From positions 124,001 through 188,000 of the forward strand of contig NZ_JARBUT010000011.1 in NCBI RefSeq assembly GCF_028882275.1: a DNA stretch of 64,000 nt, given 5' to 3'. A program made the translations under genes and the position numbers. The notes under the pieces are model-generated. The model worked only from the letters and a program-made list of their open reading frames with translations, made no database searches and was not told the DNA's origin. How positions within the stretch are numbered: the first letter of the stretch is position 1; every line of letters starts with the position of its first letter. Source of the DNA: Nocardiopsis sp. N85. Lineage in GTDB: Bacteria > Actinomycetota > Actinomycetes > Streptosporangiales > Streptosporangiaceae. Shown one piece after another: positions 1 through 8,973 of the stretch.

Positions 1-1
1 G

Positions 2-349
2 CACGCCATCGCCCAGGCCGCGGCCGTGGGAGCCCACGGACAGTGCTGGGAGCTGACCGCGGGCACGGCCGCCTTCCTCGTGCGTCGCGGCCTCCTCGAC
101 GAGCTCGCGGACGTGCACCGGATCGCCCTGTCCGCGGTGCGCGCCGGTGGGGACCGCTTCGGCGAGGCGGTCCTGGCCGTGGTGGTCGCGCCGGCGGTGG
201 AGGGGATCGACGACGCCGAGCGCGTACGGGCGCAGGAGGGGGCGTTGGAGGTGTTCACGCGCCACGGCGACGAACGGGGACGGGTCCTGGCCCTGCGTGG
301 TCTGGCCCACCCGGGCCCTCATCCCCTCTCCCGGGAGGCGATCCGTTGA
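2..349 (+). CDS. C-terminal end of AfsR/SARP-type regulator (5' truncated by window edge)
   Basis: The reading frame is open from the first base of the window and ends after about 115 residues, so only the carboxyl end of a larger protein is visible. The residues (AAVGAHGQCWEL, then FLVRRGLLDELADVH) align by eye with the TPR-like segment around residue 700 of the next SARP gene (LGMDEQCWDLLVGFSVFLTRRG). This one stops roughly 200 residues earlier, so its TPR tail is shorter. In this family the TPR repeats sit behind a DNA-binding domain, a BTAD and an NB-ARC ATPase and modulate transcription activation. Whether the upstream domains are intact cannot be seen. Confidence 0.6.
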   Translation, partial: HAIAQAAAVGAHGQCWELTAGTAAFLVRRGLLDELADVHRIALSAVRAGGDRFGEAVLAVVVAPAVEGIDDAERVRAQEGALEVFTRHGDERGRVLALRGLAHPGPHPLSREAIR

Positions 350-756
350 ACGCTGTGGCGGGGACGGGTGGAAGCGCGGGTCGGGGCGGCGGTGCGCATC
401 GGGCCTCCCGAAGGACGATTCGGCTAGGGGACCCAAGCTAGGAAGGTACGCTGTCCCTTCCCTATCCGTTCGCTATCCCCCGTTTCCGAGGGGGCGCCGC
501 GACGCCCGCCACCGGCTGCCGAGTGATCATCGGGGCACGTAGTGTCATATTCGCAGTTCCTCGCGTCCGGTTTTCCGTGCCGGCCCTTCCTGGAGTTCGG
601 AAAAGGTGAATGTGCGGCGGTGATGACTTCTCATTTGCGCCGGTCCCGGCCCTTGCGCGACCTGTGAGAAAACCGGTCTTACGGTAATGCGTGTGATATA
701 AGTGCGTTTCGTGGATCGCCTCTGTTCGTGTTGTCATTAGTACGGTTTGGGGTTCT
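350..756. other. intergenic region upstream of the large SARP gene
   Basis: This 407-base stretch has no convincing gene. It is less GC-rich than its surroundings, especially near 600-750. It holds an extended minus-10-like element (TGA followed by TATAAG, 694-702) but no clear minus-35 element at the right distance. No strong Shine-Dalgarno sequence precedes the GTG at 757. It is most likely the promoter and operator region of the SARP gene. Confidence 0.4.
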
Positions 757-3624
757 GTGATCACGATGCGGAACGCGCGCGAGGGCGACGGGGGGATCGT
801 CTTCCGCGTGCTGGGCCCCATCGAGGTGCGCGGACCGAACGGCATCGTCCGGGTACCCGCCGGCCGACAGCAGACCGTGCTCGGCGTCCTGTTGCTCGAA
901 CTGGGCCGCGTCGTCTCCACCGACCAGCTCGTCGACACCCTGTGGGAGCACGATCCGCCCGAGACCGTCCGCACCCAGGTGCAGATCTGCGTCTCCCGCC
1001 TCAGGACCCTGCTCAAGCCCATCGGGGCCACCATCGAGACCCGCCCGCCCGGGTACGTCCTGAGCGCCGACCCCGAGACGGTGGACGCGCACGTCTTCCG
1101 CGCCCGGGTCCGGGAGGCGACCGCCCTCGTCCGGGAGGACCGGGCGGAGGAGGCGGCCGCGCTCCTGCGGTCGGCGGTCGGCCTCTGGCGCGGTCCCGCG
1201 TTCAGCGGCATCGGGGCGGAGGCGCTGCGGGTCAAGGCCACCCACCTCGACGAGGAGCGGATGGCCGCCGTCGAGTCCCACCTGGCCATCGAACTCGACC
1301 TCGGTATGCACCAACGCCTCATCGGGGAGATCAACACCCTCGTCGAGGAGCACCCCCTGCGGGAGGGCCTGCGGGCCCAGCTGATGCTGGCGCTGTACCG
1401 GTCCGGACGCCAGGCCGAGGCCCTGGAGGTCCACCGGGTGGGCCGCGAACTCCTCATCGAGGAACTGGGCCTGGAACCCGGCGTCGAACTGCGCGAGCTC
1501 GAACGGGCCATCCTCGCCGGGGACCCCTCCCTGGCGTACGCCGCCGAGGGGCGCGCCGCGCGCACGGACGACACCGGCCGCGACGGGGCCGTCGGCACGG
1601 CCTTCGGCACCGGGGTCGCCCCCTTCCAGCTCCCCACGGACACGGTGGACTTCGTCGGTCGCGAGGACACCATCCGGGAGGTCGAGCGCACCCTGGTCGA
1701 CTCCAGGGCCGGGACCAGGGTCGTGGTGCTCCTGGGTCGTCCGGGCGTGGGCAAGAGCTCCACCGCCGTGCGCATCGCCCACCGGCTCGGTTCCGAGCAC
1801 TATCCCGACGGTCAGCTCTACTGCGACATGCGCGCCACCCGGGACGCCCCGCTGAGCCCGAACGAGGTGCTGGGGCGCTTCCTGCGGGCGCTGGGCGTGC
1901 CCGGTCCGGCCGTCCCGGACGACATGGACGAGCGCGCCACCATGTACCGGGGCCTGCTGGCCACCCGCCGGGCGCTCATCGTCCTGGACGACGCCGCCAC
2001 CGAGTCCCAGATCCTCCCGCTGATCCCGGCCGGCCCCGGGTGCGGTGTCCTCGTCACCTCCCGCACCAACCTCACCGGCCTGCCCGGCGCCACCCTCGTC
2101 CAACTGGACACCCTGTCCAGGGACACCTCGCTGGAGCTGCTCTCCCAGGTACTGGGAGAGGCCCGGGTCACCGCCGAACCCGAGGCCGCGCGCGCCCTCG
2201 TGCGCGCGGTGGGCCGACTGCCCCTGGCGCTGCGCATCGTGTCCGCGCGCCTGGCCGCCCGACGCCACTGGACGCTCACGTCGATGGTCGACCGGCTGGC
2301 CGACGAACGGCACCGGCTGGACGAACTCGCCCACGGCGACATGACGGTGCGGGCCAGCCTCTCGATGACCTACGACGGCCTCGACCGCGAGACGGCCCGC
2401 GCCTTCGGCCTGCTCGGGTTGGTCGACGGCCCCACCATCCCCATGTGGTCGGCGGCCGCCCTGCTCGACGACGACCGCCCCTTCCCCTCCGACATCGTCG
2501 AACCGCTGGTCGACGCCCACCTCCTGGACATCGTCGGCGTCGACCCCGCGGGGGAGCCCGTCTACCGCTTCCACGACCTGGTGCGCGACTACGCCAGGGA
2601 ACGGTCGGCGCGCTCCGATGACGACGACGCCCGCGCCGCCGCGGTCCGACGACTCATGGGGGGCTGGCTCGCCCTGCTGGACGCCGCCAACGACGCGGTC
2701 GTGGGTGGGGAGTACCTGCGCGTGCGCGGTGGAGCGCCCCGGTGGACGCCGCCCGCGCGATACGTGGAGCGCGTCCTGCGCGACCCCTACTCCTGGTTGG
2801 AGAGCGAACGCGCCAACCTCCGCCACGTCGTCCTCCAAGCGGTCGACCTGGGCATGGACGAACAGTGCTGGGACCTCCTGGTCGGCTTCTCGGTGTTCCT
2901 CACCCGCCGCGGCTCCATGCGCGAGCTGGCCGAACTCCACGACCGGGCCGAACCGTTCGTGCGCGCCCGGGGCAACCGGCTGGGCATGGCCTCCCTGTGG
3001 GCCACGGTCAGCGAGGCGCTCAGCCACCGCTACGACAACACGGCCAGGACCGTCCTGCTGGAGAAGGCCCTGGCCGAGTACACCGACCTGGGAGAGGTGC
3101 GGGGACAGGCGATCGCCCGCCGGGCCCTGGCCGCCCTCGTGGCGGAGGCCGGTGACGAGAAGCGCGCGCTGGGCCTGTGCGAACAGGCGATGACGGACTT
3201 CGTCACCGTCGGCGACCTGGGCGGACAGTGGCGCAGCCTCATGCTCATGGGGTATCTGCGCGGCCGGGGTGGCGATGACGCCGGGGGCCGGGACGAACTC
3301 GACCGGGCCCTGACCCTGGCCGGGCGGACGGGGGACCCGCGTGCCCGCGCCCAGGTGCTCCGTCGGCTGGCCCAGCTCGACCTGCTCAAGGGAGACGTCG
3401 AGCAGGGGGTCGAACGGCTGCGCGGCGTGCTGTGCATCGTCGAGGAGATCGGCGACCTGGTCGGTCAGACCATGGTGCTGCGCGATCTCGGCACGGCCTG
3501 CGCGGAGGCCGGACGGACGGCAGAGGCCAGGGAGCTCCTGGAACGCTCCCTGGCCGGGTTCGAGCAACTCCGCGAAGAAGGGGAGCGGGCCGAGGTGGCC
3601 GCAGTCCTTGCCGACCTCGGCTGA
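757..3624 (+). CDS. large SARP-family regulator (winged helix-BTAD-NB-ARC-TPR, AfsR-like)
   Basis: This 955-residue protein is a cytoplasmic transcriptional activator of the AfsR/SARP type. Residues about 15-100 form an OmpR-like winged helix (FRVLGPIEVRG...GRQQTVLGVLLL...STDQLVDTLW). A bacterial transcriptional activation domain follows to about residue 250 (LRAQLMLALYRSGRQAEALEV). The NB-ARC ATPase has its P-loop GRPGVGKS near residue 328 and a Walker B-like LIVLDDA. The rest is TPR-like helices. The GTG at 757 is used in the longest reading; an ATG nine bases downstream is an equally possible start because neither has a clear ribosome-binding site. The family typically activates antibiotic gene clusters by binding direct repeats in promoters. 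Its neighbours suggest control of the lanthipeptide genes, which is an inference. Confidence 0.85.
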   Translation: MITMRNAREGDGGIVFRVLGPIEVRGPNGIVRVPAGRQQTVLGVLLLELGRVVSTDQLVDTLWEHDPPETVRTQVQICVSRLRTLLKPIGATIETRPPGYVLSADPETVDAHVFRARVREATALVREDRAEEAAALLRSAVGLWRGPAFSGIGAEALRVKATHLDEERMAAVESHLAIELDLGMHQRLIGEINTLVEEHPLREGLRAQLMLALYRSGRQAEALEVHRVGRELLIEELGLEPGVELRELERAILAGDPSLAYAAEGRAARTDDTGRDGAVGTAFGTGVAPFQLPTDTVDFVGREDTIREVERTLVDSRAGTRVVVLLGRPGVGKSSTAVRIAHRLGSEHYPDGQLYCDMRATRDAPLSPNEVLGRFLRALGVPGPAVPDDMDERATMYRGLLATRRALIVLDDAATESQILPLIPAGPGCGVLVTSRTNLTGLPGATLVQLDTLSRDTSLELLSQVLGEARVTAEPEAARALVRAVGRLPLALRIVSARLAARRHWTLTSMVDRLADERHRLDELAHGDMTVRASLSMTYDGLDRETARAFGLLGLVDGPTIPMWSAAALLDDDRPFPSDIVEPLVDAHLLDIVGVDPAGEPVYRFHDLVRDYARERSARSDDDDARAAAVRRLMGGWLALLDAANDAVVGGEYLRVRGGAPRWTPPARYVERVLRDPYSWLESERANLRHVVLQAVDLGMDEQCWDLLVGFSVFLTRRGSMRELAELHDRAEPFVRARGNRLGMASLWATVSEALSHRYDNTARTVLLEKALAEYTDLGEVRGQAIARRALAALVAEAGDEKRALGLCEQAMTDFVTVGDLGGQWRSLMLMGYLRGRGGDDAGGRDELDRALTLAGRTGDPRARAQVLRRLAQLDLLKGDVEQGVERLRGVLCIVEEIGDLVGQTMVLRDLGTACAEAGRTAEARELLERSLAGFEQLREEGERAEVAAVLADLG

Positions 3625-3653
3625 GCGCTCCGCCCCGGGTCACCGATCGCCGC

Positions 3654-3872
3654 TCACTTCTCCCAGCGGTCCTGGACGCAGTCGATGGGCGGCTTCACGG
3701 GGATGGGCGGCAGGCCCTGGATGTCGCACACGGGGCCGCCGGGGATGCTCGGGAGGCCGCCGGGGACGCCGGGAACGCTCGGCAGGCCGTTGACGGCCGC
3801 GGAGGCGGGGGTCGCGGCGAAGGACAGGGTGACGGCGGCGGCGAGGGCGAGGGCGAGCCTGGTGATTCGCAT
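3654..3872 (-). CDS. small secreted Pro/Gly-rich protein with two cysteines
   Basis: This encodes 72 residues. The first 25 or so form a classical Sec signal peptide (MRITRLALALAAA... ending ATPASA). The mature part is short and rich in Pro and Gly, with two cysteines (GGPVCDIQG and IDCVQDRW) that could form a disulfide. The ATG was chosen because a strong GGAGGT lies just upstream. A longer reading begins 63 bases earlier and would bury the signal peptide. It converges on the large SARP gene, 29 bases from its stop. No function is recognised. It does not resemble a lanthipeptide precursor because it has a secretory signal and hardly any Ser/Thr near the Cys residues. Confidence 0.65.
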   Translation of the reverse strand: MRITRLALALAAAVTLSFAATPASAAVNGLPSVPGVPGGLPSIPGGPVCDIQGLPPIPVKPPIDCVQDRWEK

Positions 3873-4138
3873 GATGACCTCCGTAGGGTGTCGGCCCCGT
3901 CGTCCGGGGGGATGACCGACATCCTGTGCCATCACCCGGCCGAAGACCTATCGCGGAGCTATTCGCCCCATTGCACGGCCCGGATAAGCCCGGACCGTCC
4001 CGGACAGGGGGCCGTCACCACTCGGAATAGGTGGTGGATAGCACGTGGATGCCGCCCCTTCCGATGATCGTGGGGAACCGATCGCGGGAGGACATCCCGG
4101 GGCACCGGGCCCGGATCGCCTTGGAAAGCGGAGTGGTG

Positions 4139-4678
4139 ATGAACGACGTTCCCATGCTGGAGACCCTCGGGGGGTGCCGCGTCGACGGCCGGCCCGTACG
4201 CCACCGGCGGGCGGCGGAGTTGGCCGCCGCCCTGGTGCTGTCGGACGGCGCCGCTCCCCGGGACTGGTTGTCCGCCGTCCTCTTCGAGGAGGACCCCTCC
4301 CCCTCCAGCCTTCCCACCCTCGCGATGCGCGCGCGTCGGATCGGCCTGGACGTCCGGTACGAGCGGGAGAGCGGCGCCTACCGCATCGGCGAGGAGATCC
4401 GCTGCGACGTCGTCGAGTTCCTGTTCCTGCTGTCCCACGGTTACGTCGCCCAGGCACTGGAGCTCTACAAGGGCCCGTTCCTGGCCCGCAGCGACAGCCC
4501 CTTCGCCGTCCAGACCCGCGCCCACCTGGAGCAGCGCGTCGTGGAGGCGGTCATGGACAGCGGCGACACCCGCCTCCTGACGGCCGCCGGCCGGGTCGTC
4601 CGGCACCCGGCCGTCCAACGGGAGCTCTCCCGGCACGTCGCGGCGCCGATGGGGACGATGACCGGGGCGGCGGTGTAG
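4139..4678 (+). CDS. small SARP-like protein (winged helix plus short BTAD), copy 1
   Basis: This 179-residue protein is a stripped-down SARP. Residues 5-90 resemble the winged-helix domain (LGGCRVDGRPVRHRRAAELAAALVLS, then SLPTLAMRARRIGLDVRY). Residues 95-150 resemble the start of a BTAD (EFLFLLSHGYVAQALELYKGPFLARSDSPFA). NB-ARC and TPR parts are absent and the BTAD is shorter than the usual 140-160 residues. The ATG follows GGAAAGCGGAG at good spacing; an in-frame upstream extension lacks family similarity. It is a clear paralogue of the gene at 7571-8191, and the two flank the opposite-strand LanM-like gene. The stop lies 11 bases from the converging LanM stop. It may be a local regulator or a partner of larger SARPs; no direct evidence separates these. 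Confidence 0.65.
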   Translation: MNDVPMLETLGGCRVDGRPVRHRRAAELAAALVLSDGAAPRDWLSAVLFEEDPSPSSLPTLAMRARRIGLDVRYERESGAYRIGEEIRCDVVEFLFLLSHGYVAQALELYKGPFLARSDSPFAVQTRAHLEQRVVEAVMDSGDTRLLTAAGRVVRHPAVQRELSRHVAAPMGTMTGAAV

Positions 4679-4688
4679 GCGACGGGGA

Positions 4689-7352
4689 TCAGGGCGCTTC
4701 GAGGACCAGGAGGGAGGGGACGTCGTGCGGGAAGGCCAGGCGCAACAGGCCGTACCCCACCCCGGCCGGGCCGCCCAGCGGCCCGGTGGCACCCGAGGTG
4801 AGGTGCCACCCGTGCGCGCGACCGTGGGCGCACAGGGCCGCGGCGGCGCGCAACGGCCCCTCCGCGGCCTCGGGGCCGTGCCGCCCGGCGGCGCCGACCA
4901 GGAACTCCAGTACCCCCAGGTCCCCGTGGCACGGGCCGTGGTCCCCGATGGAGCGGAGGGTCCGACCGTCGGGGGCCAGGGCCGCGCCGACGACGCGTTC
5001 GGCGAACGCCAGGTCCTCCAGCGCGGCCGAGCGCACCGAGGGTTCGCGCGTGCGGGAGATCAGGGCGAGCCGGGACAGACCGATCCCCGACAGGCCCCGG
5101 CACCACGAGGTGTCCGTGGGCGTCCGCCGTTCCCAGAGGTCCCGCTCACGGGCGGCGAGTCCCGCCACGGCGTCCCCGTAACCGGAGTCCGGGCACGCGG
5201 CGTCCATGCGGGTCAACGCGAGCAGGATCCCCGTGCCGCCCGTCGCCATGCCGGGTGGGAGGTCGAGCCGGAGGGCGCGTTCGGCCAGCGCCGAGGCGAC
5301 GTGGTCGGCCACGGCCAGCGCGTCGGAGCCGGGGTGGACGGCGTGCAGCGCCAACGCGGCCAGCACGGTACCCGCCTGCCCGCCGAACAGACCGCCGGTG
5401 ACCTCCGTGTCGGCGTGCCGGCGCAGCTGGGGCAGACGCGCCTCGGCTTCCGCCGCCCAGGACCCGCGGCCGTGGACGGCGTGCGCGTGCGCGAGGTGGA
5501 GGACGACGGCCCCGGCCCGGACGGGGGAGCCGGTGTCCCGGGAGGCGGAACGCGACGAGGCGACGCGGTCGGCGGCGGTCTCGGCGGCGGCCCACAGCTC
5601 GGGCAGCCCGCTGAGGAGGGCGACCCGGGTCAGGAACGGTCCGACCCCGGGATCCAGCGGGGACAGGCCTCGGGCGATCTCCACGGCGGCGGCCAGGGCG
5701 GTGTCCCCGGTCAGGGGACGATCGGCCGGGCGCGGATCGGCGACACCGGGGTCGGCGGGGCACAGGTCGCGGGCGGTGCGGCGCACGAACGCCACCCGTC
5801 CGCCGACGTCGTGCCGGTCGAGGGAGCCCAGGCGACGCCTGACGGACACGGCCGGAGCCTCGGCGAGCGCACCCGGAACGACCCTTCCCTCACCGTCGAC
5901 CAGGTCGGTGGAGCCGGCCCGACCGGAGAGCCAGGGCAGGTCGCCCCGGAGCAGGTCGGCCGATTCCGAGCGGATCAGCGCCGTCCACAGCCGGGCGTCG
6001 CCGGGGCCGGGCACGGGCCTGGGCAGCAGGAGATCCCTGGTGCGGCCGTCGCGGAGCACGTCCGGACGGTCTCCCGCGTCCAGGAACCCGGCGTAGAACG
6101 CGGCGGGGTAGAGGGCGTGGCGCAGCCGGGCCTCGGGCAGCCGGCCCAGGGGGCCCTCCGCCGACGCCCAGGCCCTCCGGTCGGCCACGAGCGAGTCGTA
6201 GGCGAAGGCGAACCCGTCCGCCAGCACCCGGGAGTGACCGTCCAGGGGGAGGGGGCGTCCGTCGACGTCCGGCAGGTGCTCCTCGTCCTCTCGGAGGTCC
6301 TCGTCGAGGGGGGCGTCCTCGCCCCCGCCCACGGGCTCGGGCGCGCGCATCGGGCGGTCGGGTGCCCGTGCGGTACCCGAGAAGAGCGGTTCGGCGTCCA
6401 CCAGCACCGGGTGCGCGCCGTGGGCGACGAGGTCCCGGTGACGCGGAGCCCGGTCGCCCAGCGCGTGGGCCAGGGCCGTGACGGCCCCCAACCTCCAGTA
6501 GAAGGCGTCCGCCTCTTCCGCCGGACACGACCCGTGTCCGAGCCGGACGGTCCAGCCGTGGTCGGGTCGGCGCAGGACCGGGGCGGTGACCAACCGGTGC
6601 GCGGGACCCCTGGAGTTGAACCAGTCGACGATCCCCGCCCACACGAGTGCGGCGTCCGGCGGATGGCGGCGGTGGATCAGCCGTACCTCCCCGAAGGAGA
6701 CGACGGCGTCGGCCAGGCCGCCCGGACGACGGACGTACCCCGAGCCGAAGTCGACCCCGTCCACGGGGGCGAGCCGGGAACCGCACAGGTCCTCCAGGGC
6801 GGGCAGGTCGGCGACCAGGTGGCGGACCAGGGCCAGACGGGCCCGCTCCCACCGGGAGAGGAGGCCCGCCACCCGGCGCAACAGGACCGTGTACTCCTCC
6901 CACAGGTCGCGCTGGAAACCGGGTTCGGAGAGCAGCTCCAGAAAGGCGCGGAAGCGTTCGCGACCGTCCCCCCGCACCCGCCCGGTGAGTCCGGCCAGCT
7001 GCGTCTCCAGGGCCATGGTGGGGGTCATGAGACGGCTCAGCTCCTCGTCCGGCCACGACCCGGCGAGGATCCCGGGGAGCCCGGCCAGTCGCGGATCGGC
7101 GTCGCGCACCAGACGGGCGACCCCGTCGTGGAGGGCCCGCTGGTGGCCGTGGACCGCGTCCAACGCCGGGCGGAGGAGACCGGCCGCGTCCGCGTCGGCC
7201 AGGAACCCCTCCCTCGGACGGGAGGAGTCCCTGCCCAGCGCGAGCCGGTCGTCGGCCCGGCGCACCCAGGGGGCGGGCGCGTCCGGGGGAGGCGCGTCCT
7301 CGTGCGATGCCCGCCACCAGGGGAGTTCCGCGACGGTCCACCGTCCTTCCAT
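4689..7352 (-). CDS. LanM-type class II lanthipeptide synthetase with degenerate active sites
   Basis: This 887-residue protein has the LanM plan: a kinase-fold dehydratase (DUF4135) half and a LanC-like cyclase half. The cyclase keeps the three zinc ligands, Cys751 in SWCRG and Cys808-His809 in PCHGDLG, and ends with the family pattern GVGYGLLRLA. Its usual G-x-x-H-G motif reads GMATGGTG, so the acid/base His is Thr704. In the dehydratase the expected YKPR Lys is Arg228. The D-x-H-x-x-N catalytic loop reads Ala302, Arg304, Asp307, although the following HPVLVD is kept. Known LanM enzymes phosphorylate Ser/Thr with those residues, so dehydration is probably lost. The ATG has GGGAG upstream; a start 90 bases earlier is weaker. 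No adjacent precursor was found. It could be a decaying synthetase, a cyclase working for the class V operon, or a binding scaffold. Confidence 0.8.
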   Translation of the reverse strand: MEGRWTVAELPWWRASHEDAPPPDAPAPWVRRADDRLALGRDSSRPREGFLADADAAGLLRPALDAVHGHQRALHDGVARLVRDADPRLAGLPGILAGSWPDEELSRLMTPTMALETQLAGLTGRVRGDGRERFRAFLELLSEPGFQRDLWEEYTVLLRRVAGLLSRWERARLALVRHLVADLPALEDLCGSRLAPVDGVDFGSGYVRRPGGLADAVVSFGEVRLIHRRHPPDAALVWAGIVDWFNSRGPAHRLVTAPVLRRPDHGWTVRLGHGSCPAEEADAFYWRLGAVTALAHALGDRAPRHRDLVAHGAHPVLVDAEPLFSGTARAPDRPMRAPEPVGGGEDAPLDEDLREDEEHLPDVDGRPLPLDGHSRVLADGFAFAYDSLVADRRAWASAEGPLGRLPEARLRHALYPAAFYAGFLDAGDRPDVLRDGRTRDLLLPRPVPGPGDARLWTALIRSESADLLRGDLPWLSGRAGSTDLVDGEGRVVPGALAEAPAVSVRRRLGSLDRHDVGGRVAFVRRTARDLCPADPGVADPRPADRPLTGDTALAAAVEIARGLSPLDPGVGPFLTRVALLSGLPELWAAAETAADRVASSRSASRDTGSPVRAGAVVLHLAHAHAVHGRGSWAAEAEARLPQLRRHADTEVTGGLFGGQAGTVLAALALHAVHPGSDALAVADHVASALAERALRLDLPPGMATGGTGILLALTRMDAACPDSGYGDAVAGLAARERDLWERRTPTDTSWCRGLSGIGLSRLALISRTREPSVRSAALEDLAFAERVVGAALAPDGRTLRSIGDHGPCHGDLGVLEFLVGAAGRHGPEAAEGPLRAAAALCAHGRAHGWHLTSGATGPLGGPAGVGYGLLRLAFPHDVPSLLVLEAP

Positions 7353-7570
7353 GATCGACTCCCGTTCCCCGACGTCGAGGTTCCGACCGGTGGTCCCGTG
7401 ACGCACCGGTGCTCCGTGGCCAGTCTCCCGACGGGTGTTCACGCCGCCATCACGTCCGACCGCGCGCCGATAGGCGAGCGATAACCCGGTGATGGGGGCG
7501 CGGGGGAGGGTCGTCCCGTGGGATCGGGACGGGACCTCTCGGAGTCCCGGCGACCGGAGGAGGCAGTGAT

Positions 7571-8191
7571 ATGGCGACGACCGTCGATGTGGCGACGCTG
7601 GGCCGATGCACCGTCGACGGTGCGAGCGTGGTCAACCGCAGGGCCGTGGAACTGGCGGCGTTGATCGCGCTGTCGAACGGATGCGTCCACCGCGACCGGG
7701 TGGTGGTCGAGCTCTTCGAGGCCGAGCCGGCCCCGTCGAGTCTGCCGACGTTGGCCATGCGGGCGCGCAAGGCGGGCGTCCCGGTCCGCTACGACAAGCG
7801 GAGGGCCTGCTACACGCTCGGCGAGGGGGTTCGCTTCGACGTCCTCGACCTGTTGCGGCTCGTGCGGGAGGGGCGGCTCGACGAGGCCCTGGACCGGTAC
7901 ACCGGCCCCTTCCTGCCGACCTCCCACAGCCCGTTCGCGGCGGACACCCGGGCGGACGTCGAGGGCGCGGTCGTGCGGGCGGTCCTGCTCCGCGGCGACG
8001 TCGGCCTCATGACCCGGGCGGACCGGATGATCAAACATCCGGAGCTGAGCGAGGAGCTGATCCGGCGTGGCGCCGACCCGGCCACGGTCTCCCTGAGCCG
8101 GTCCTGGCTCTCCGCGCTGGCCGGTCCCGCCGTCCCCGTTCACATGGCGTCCCGTGGCGCCTCCGGGTCGGGTGGTCGGAGACGGGCCTGA
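7571..8191 (+). CDS. small SARP-like protein (winged helix plus short BTAD), copy 2
   Basis: This 206-residue protein is a paralogue of the 4139-4678 product. It has the same order: winged helix (LGRCTVDGASVVNRRAVELAALIALS, then SLPTLAMRARKAGVPVRY), then a short helical segment (DLLRLVREGRLDEALDRYTGPFLPTSHSPFAADTRADV). No ATPase or TPR domain is present. The ATG is preceded by GGAGGAGG at 8 bases, which fixes the start. It is divergent from the LanM-like gene across a 218-base shared upstream region, so the two could be co-regulated. The last 30 residues are Gly/Arg-rich and likely disordered. A role as local transcription factor is inferred from the domain and not shown. Confidence 0.7.
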   Translation: MATTVDVATLGRCTVDGASVVNRRAVELAALIALSNGCVHRDRVVVELFEAEPAPSSLPTLAMRARKAGVPVRYDKRRACYTLGEGVRFDVLDLLRLVREGRLDEALDRYTGPFLPTSHSPFAADTRADVEGAVVRAVLLRGDVGLMTRADRMIKHPELSEELIRRGADPATVSLSRSWLSALAGPAVPVHMASRGASGSGGRRRA

Positions 8192-8201
8192 CCACGGAGA
8201 A

Positions 8202-8257
8202 GGGGGAGGGGCATCCCGGACGACCGGTGGGGCCGCCCTTCCAGATGCCCCGTCCCC
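8202..8257 (+). terminator. inverted repeat downstream of SARP-like gene
   Basis: The arms 8202-8215 and 8244-8257 pair at about 12 of 14 positions (core GGGGCATC with GATGCCCC) around a 28-base loop. It lies directly after the stop of the upstream gene. There is no clean U-tract, so it is a probable rather than certain terminator. The remaining sequence to 8450 shows no gene. Confidence 0.45.
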
Positions 8258-8450
8258 GCGGTGTCGCGGTGGTCTCCGGTGCTCCGGTCCGGAGGAACGG
8301 GCCGGCGGACGGACCCCGGTGACGTGCGTCGCCGATCACCCGGGCTCCTTCCGGCGGCGCCGGCCGGAGGCGTCCCCCGTCCGACGAACACCATCATGCG
8401 TGGCGGGTTTCGCGCCGACTTCACACGCGCGGAAAAAAATTCGGGAAGGA

Positions 8451-8477
8451 TGTCGATCCGGGCCGACCCCGTTCGAC
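8451..8477 (+). promoter_or_regulatory. candidate ECF42-type promoter for the DGPF gene
   Basis: TGTCGA at 8451-8456 is followed after 17 bases by CGAC at 8474-8477. ECF42 sigma factors in Streptomyces are reported to use a TGTCGA minus-35 element and a CGA-type minus-10 element in front of DGPF genes. The ECF42-like gene sits immediately downstream of the target gene here. Confidence 0.6.
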
Positions 8478-8529
8478 GAACGGGTGAGAGCGGGGGAGAG
8501 GCCCCCACGGCATCCGGAAGGCGAACACC

Positions 8530-8973
8530 ATGCGTTACATGATGTCGATCATGTCCGACCCGCAGGCCGAGGCGAACGTCGAGATGAACCCGGAGATCTT
8601 CGCGGCGATGGCCGCCTACAACGAGGAGCTGGTCAAGGCCGGCGTGCTGCTCGCCGGGGACGGTCTGGCCCCTTCCACCGAGGCCACCCGGGTGACCTTC
8701 TCCGACGGGAGGGCCAGGGTCACCGACGGCCCCTTCGCCGAGGCCAAGGAGTTCATCGCCGGGTACTGGATCATCCAGGTGTCCTCGCCCGAGGAGGCCG
8801 TGGAGTGGGCCAAGCGCTGCCCCCACCCCCCGGCGGGCGACCCCACCGAGATGAACCTGGTGCTGCGCCGCATCATGGACACCGACGACTTCGGCGACGA
8901 GATGCCCGAGGAACTCAAGGAGCGCGAGCGCGAACTGCGCGCGCACAACGCCCACGAGGCCCACGAGGGCTGA
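8530..8973 (+). CDS. DGPF-domain (YCII-related) protein
   Basis: This 147-residue cytoplasmic protein has the YCII-related ferredoxin-like fold. The diagnostic motif TDGPFAEAKEFIAGYWI is at about residues 74-90, with MRYMMSIMSDPQ at the start. The end is a charged helix (ELKERERELRAHN). The family has no firmly known reaction; members are recurrent partners and targets of ECF42 sigma factors. GGAAGG precedes the ATG at about 9 bases, and a TGTCGA-type promoter lies 73 bases upstream. The ECF42-like sigma gene starts 178 bases downstream on the same strand. A role in a stress response controlled by that sigma factor is inferred from family knowledge. Confidence 0.85.
   Translation: MRYMMSIMSDPQAEANVEMNPEIFAAMAAYNEELVKAGVLLAGDGLAPSTEATRVTFSDGRARVTDGPFAEAKEFIAGYWIIQVSSPEEAVEWAKRCPHPPAGDPTEMNLVLRRIMDTDDFGDEMPEELKERERELRAHNAHEAHEG

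Noticed and set aside
679..3567. 962-residue open frame on the minus strand
   Set aside because: It is antisense to the SARP gene and has the Gly/Arg/Pro-rich low-complexity composition typical of shadow frames in very GC-rich DNA; no family resemblance.
3654..3872. Precursor peptide for the LanM-like enzyme
   Set aside because: It has a Sec signal peptide and only two Cys with almost no Ser/Thr in the mature part, unlike class II precursors.
4725..7484. 919-residue open frame on the plus strand
   Set aside because: Antisense of the LanM-like gene; no motifs, while the minus strand shows LanC and DUF4135 features.
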